Source: Erodium maritimum
Lineage: Eukaryota; Streptophyta; Magnoliopsida; Geraniales; Geraniaceae
Length of the DNA: 64,000 nucleotides
Direction of reading: 5' to 3'
Assembly (NCBI GenBank): GCA_963921825.1
Contig: OY997594.1
Coordinates: 33,214,956-33,278,955 of the forward strand
Shown here: positions 59,966 through 64,000 of the stretch, in pieces
How the letters are laid out: every line of letters begins with the position of its first letter
Position numbering within the stretch: the stretch's first letter is position 1
Made by a program: the position numbers and the translations under genes
The notes under the pieces: model-generated
Databases searched by the model: none
Told to the model about the DNA's origin: nothing
What the model saw: only the letters and a program-made list of their open reading frames with translations

Positions 59966-62900
59966 TCAAACTGTGATTTTTACTAGGAGATACACATAGA
60001 AAAGAGGAATCATCCACCTTCCGATACCTCTCCCTTCAATCCTTGGGCCTCGACATACAAAGATTCCTTCCTCATGTCCATCTTCCAGCCCATTTAATTT
60101 TGCGATCCTAACATTGCCCCTCCCTTCGATCGGACTTGACCTCAAGTTCGGTATAGGAAATTTTGGGAATTTGCTGCGGAATGAATTTGCCTCTTCCCAT
60201 CTAGCGTCCTCGACGCTATCCGGATCCCACTGGACCAGATATTCCACCACTGCCTGTTTGTTCTTCTGGGCTAGTCGGAGCTCGAGTATCTTGTGAGGTC
60301 CGGCGAGGATTTGGCCGTCTTTTCCCGTCTCTGGGAGTTGCGATACAAAGGTGTGATCCTTTCCCAGCTTTTTCTTCAGGAGCGATACATGAAAAACATT
60401 GTGAATTCTTGCTGTGTCCGGGAGATTGAGTTTATATGCGACCTTTCCGACCCTTGCAATTACCTCAAACGGCCCGTAATACTTGGCCGCCAGCTTCATG
60501 TTCTTCCTCGGGGCTATGGATGCCTGTCGATAAGGTTGAAGATGCAGGAATACCCAATCTCCTTCCTGAAACTCCCGCTGCGTTCGATGCTTGTCGGCAT
60601 AGAGTTTCATTCTCTCCTGGGCCTCTTCTAAATTCCTCTTCAGTAACCGAGTAATAGATGCTCGGTTCCTCAAGAACTCCTCCGCCGCAGCCACTGGAAC
60701 CTCCAATTCAGTGATGTTCAATGATCTGGGCTTGTACCCATATACAACCTCAAAAGGGGTCATACCCAGAGATGAATGCCAACTCGTGTTATACCAATAT
60801 TCTGCCATTCCCAGCCACTTACTCCAGACTTTTGGCTTTTGATGGACCATGGATCGAAGGTAGTTTTCCAGACACTGGTTTAGTCTCTCCGTTTGGCCGC
60901 CCGTCTGAGGATGGTAGGCCGACGACATCCTTAATTGAGTACCTATAGCCTTGAACAGTTCTCCCCAAAAAGTACTAGTGAAAACCCGATCTCTATCTGT
61001 GACTATAGAGTCTGGTAGGCCATGAAGCTTGTAAATGTTGTTGACGAAGGTTTCAGCCACAGAGGAAGCAGTGAAAGGGTGTTGGAGAGGTATGAAATGA
61101 CCGAATTTAGAGTACCTGTCGACGACCACCAAGATGCATTCAAATCCGGACGACTTTGGGAGACCTTCCACGAAGTCCATGGCGATGTCTGTCCATGGTT
61201 TTGAGGGAATCTGTAACGGTTGTAGGAGTCCGGGGTAGGGAACATTTTCGCTCTTACAGCATTGACATGTTTCGCAGCCCTTAACGTATTCTTTTACTTC
61301 CTTGGCCATGTCTGGCCACCAAAACTGGGCTTGGATCCTCTTCAGTGTTGCTCTCACTCCCGAGTGTCCTCCCAGTGCTGAACCATGCAAGGCTTGGAGG
61401 ATCCTCTCTCTGATTCCTTCCCCACTTCCCACATAAACATTTCCTTCCATGTATATCACCTCATGCTTCAACTTGTGATCGGGAAATTGATCGGGCGTGA
61501 TCAGTAATTGCATCAGTAGGCCTTCTGCTTCCAGATCGCCTATGTACCCACTTGCTATCTCTTCCATCCACGCCGGAGTGATGGTGGTCGTGGCTCTGCA
61601 TTCGTAACTGTCACGGCGTGATAGAGCGTCTACCGCCCGATTTGTGGTGCCCTTCTTGTATTCGATGGTATAGCTCAGACCCAAAAGCTTCGCCAACCAC
61701 TTTTGTTGAAAGGAAGTAGTGAGCTTCTGCTCCAGGAGAAATTTGAGAGGCTGGTGATCGGTTTTTATGGTGAAGGTCGTACCTTGCAAGTATTGTCGCC
61801 AATGTTTGGTACCCACCACTACTGCCAGTAGTTCCTTTTCGTAGGTCGATAACTTGCTATTCTTTGGACCGAGGGCTTTACTGAGGTAGGCGATGGGTTT
61901 CTTCTCTTGCATCAAAACCGCCCCTATCCAAGTATCACAGGCATCTATTTCGATCGTGAATGGAAATTGGAAGTTGGGTAATTGAAGGACATGAGCAGTT
62001 GTCATGGCTGTCTTGAGCTCTTCAAAGCTATCTTGTGCCTCCTGGCTCCATTTAAAAGCGTCTTTCTTCAGGAGATTCGTGAGCGGCCTGGCTATAATTC
62101 CATACTTCTCTATGAACTTCCGGTAATATCTCGTGAGTCCTAGGAAGCCCCGGAGCCCCTTCAAATTCTGTGGAACCGGCCAGTCTTGCATAGCCTCGAT
62201 TTTTTTTGGATCAGTGGCAACACCCTTCTCAGATATGATGTGGCCCAGGTATTCAACGGAGTCTCTTCCAAATTCGCAGTTGGATCTTTTGGCGAACAAG
62301 GACTATTTCTTCAGCAGTTGCAACACGAGCTCCAAATGCTTGACATGCTCCTCCCAATTCCTGCTATAGATTAAAATATCATCGAAGAAAACAAGAACAA
62401 ATTTTCTTAGATATGGTTTGAAAACCTCATTCATCACCGCTTGGAAGGTCGCCGATGCGTTGGTAAGCCCGAAGGGCATCACCTTCCACTCGTAATGGCC
62501 GTGGTGTGTTCGAAAGGTTGTCTTCTCCTCTTCCCCCTCCTTGAGGCAAATTTGGTGGTACCCCAATCGTAAATCGATCTTGGAGAAGATAGTACTCCCA
62601 CATAACTCATCGAGCAGCTCATCAATCGCAGGAATAGGATATTTGTCCTTGATTGTGAGGTCGTTAAGCTTGCGGTAGTCAACACAGAACCTCCAATTCC
62701 CGTCCTTCTTCTTGACGAGGATGACCGGAAATGAGAAAGGAATGGCGTTGTCCCTGATGATTCCGGCATCGAGCATTTCGTCTACCATCATTTCCACCAC
62801 ACCCTTTTGCTCATGGCTGAGCTTGTATGGCCTGATCGACGGCGGGTTTGCCCCTTGAACCAAAGGTATCGCATGATCCAGCCTACGTCTGGGAGGCAGC

Positions 62901-64000
62901 GAAGTGGGCTCTTGGAACACCTCTGGAAACTTGTTGAGAACTGCCTCCAGCTCTGACCCCTTTTGGTTTTTGGTACCTCCTAATTCCACGGCCTCAACCG
63001 TACAAAACTGACCCAACAGTAAATCGTCACCTCTTTTGGCCTCCTTCTGAAGAATGGTGAAATTTATGAGGCTAGGACCGCGAATTGCACCTGCTTCCTG
63101 AATCGTGACCTGTTGCCCTCCAATGTTCACCGTAATGGTTCGCCTGACATGGTCAAAAGTCACCGGATTCACACACTCAAGCCAATCCACCCCTAAAATA
63201 AGGTTACAATCTCCCAGGGGCATAACGAGAAACGACCCTTCGAAGATGAATACCGCGATTTCACATACAACCTGGCACTTCAAGTTACAGGGAAATTTCT
63301 TCCCATTGGCTAATCGGACTTGTCGTCGGTGGGTGGCCTCGAGGCGGAGTTGGAGAGCCTTGGCCGTACGCTCATCGACAAAGGATGATGTGGCTCCCGT
63401 ATCGACGAGAATCGACATCGACGTCGCTCCAATCCAGCCCTTAACCCTCATCATCTTTGCTCCGGGTTGGGGGCCCATGGGATCGCCGATGGCACAAATC
63501 CTCTCCTCTGTGACCACGTCTTCGTCTTCGGGGTTCGGCACCGGCTCCGCTTCAATTGGGGGGCCCTGATCCATGACAACTTTGCCTTCTTCCTCGTCGT
63601 CATCGGAATAGCTAAGCATGTATAGCTGATTCTGGTTAGGGCAAACGAGGCGGTGCTCATCGGTGTATCGCGCCGGGAAGTTGAAACAGCTACCCCTTCG
63701 TCTTCTCTCGCGAAGATAAGCTGGAGTGGCCCTGGGCCAGTTGGTGTCACGTTGGGGTCGTGGGCCTTCACGGTTGGGCCCTGCGTGTCTCGGCCCTGGC
63801 CCGGGAGGGTTGGTGTTTCTGGGCCGGCCCACATATGGGACTATAGCCCGTGACTGAGAGATAGTCGGGCCCGTCATGGGTTGCTGACGTTGCTCTTCGA
63901 GGCGTGCTAATCGCATCGCCTGATAGATGGATGTCGGCGACATCATCTTGACGTCGGCTCTGAGTCGTGGTTTCAGACCACTAATGAAACAGGAGATGAA
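59966..64000 (-). mobile_element. Chromovirus (Ty3/gypsy) polyprotein region, cut by the window edge
   Basis: Reading leftwards from the right edge: gag end (CFISGLKPRLRADVKMMSP and a nucleocapsid-like segment, 64000-63580), protease (ILVDTGATSSFVD, about 63400), reverse transcriptase (about 62960-62000; [45 protein letters not shown]), RNase H (about 61980-61600), integrase (about 61430-60600; HHCC finger and TDRDRVFTSTFW, YHPQTGGQTERLN) and a chromodomain-like tail (about 60300-60170; VVEYLVQWDPDSVEDARWEE). It is a chromovirus, probably outside the Tekay type seen elsewhere in the window. The coding part is long and well preserved, with about one interruption. Neither LTR is in view: the 5' LTR lies beyond the window, and no 3' LTR is found on the left. 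Confidence 0.88.

Overview
This 64 kb window comes from a flowering-plant nuclear genome, most likely a eudicot. It contains no intact host gene. Nearly every base belongs to transposable elements inserted into one another. The plant assignment rests on FAR1-type Mutator (MULE) transposase genes with spliced introns, MULEs carrying a Ulp1-like protease gene, PIF/Harbinger ORF1 (Myb/SANT-like) genes, chromovirus (Ty3/gypsy) elements with a tRNA-iMet primer site (TGGTATCAGAGC) and long Tekay-like LTRs, and plant-type LINE ORF1 relics.

Layout. Positions 1-1642: 3' end of an LTR retrotransposon whose body lies left of the window. Positions 1643-11154: MULE-A, with a broken Ulp1-like gene (+) convergent with a broken FAR1/MULE transposase gene (-). 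A 3.2 kb solo LTR sits in intron 1 of the transposase (TSD GTAAC). Positions 11254-11598: palindromic MITE with a perfect 9-bp TSD. Positions 11779-24399: a minus-strand Tekay-like element (TSD TATAT) that keeps gag-like parts and an integrase tail; its right LTR is split by another solo LTR (19660-23099, TSD ATACT). Positions 24405-26200: LINE ORF1 relic (-). Positions 26678-28740: two copies of one palindromic MITE flanking a degenerate Harbinger-ORF1-like gene.

The right half is one deep nest. An internally deleted minus-strand LINE (about 30075-59960) was hit by a Harbinger element (30339-53562, TSD TTA). The single intron of the Harbinger gene was hit by MULE-B (about 30945-51863). MULE-B contains an inverted tRNA-SINE dimer (31092-31459) and a complete-ended Tekay-like retrotransposon (35323-45896, TSD TTATT). 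The same LINE also received a non-coding LTR element (55061-59915, TSD CAAAC). The window ends inside a minus-strand chromovirus (about 59975-64000).

The two MULEs are the same family in opposite orientations, so they can be compared exon by exon. Both carry convergent transposase and Ulp1-like genes. Both are littered, in all non-coding parts, with a heptamer TTGATAA that keeps one orientation along the whole element whatever the direction of the genes. That element-wide, strand-biased motif is the most unusual signal here. The two transposase genes also share a TGA at the same conserved Trp codon, which suggests the copies spread already defective and were mobilised in trans.
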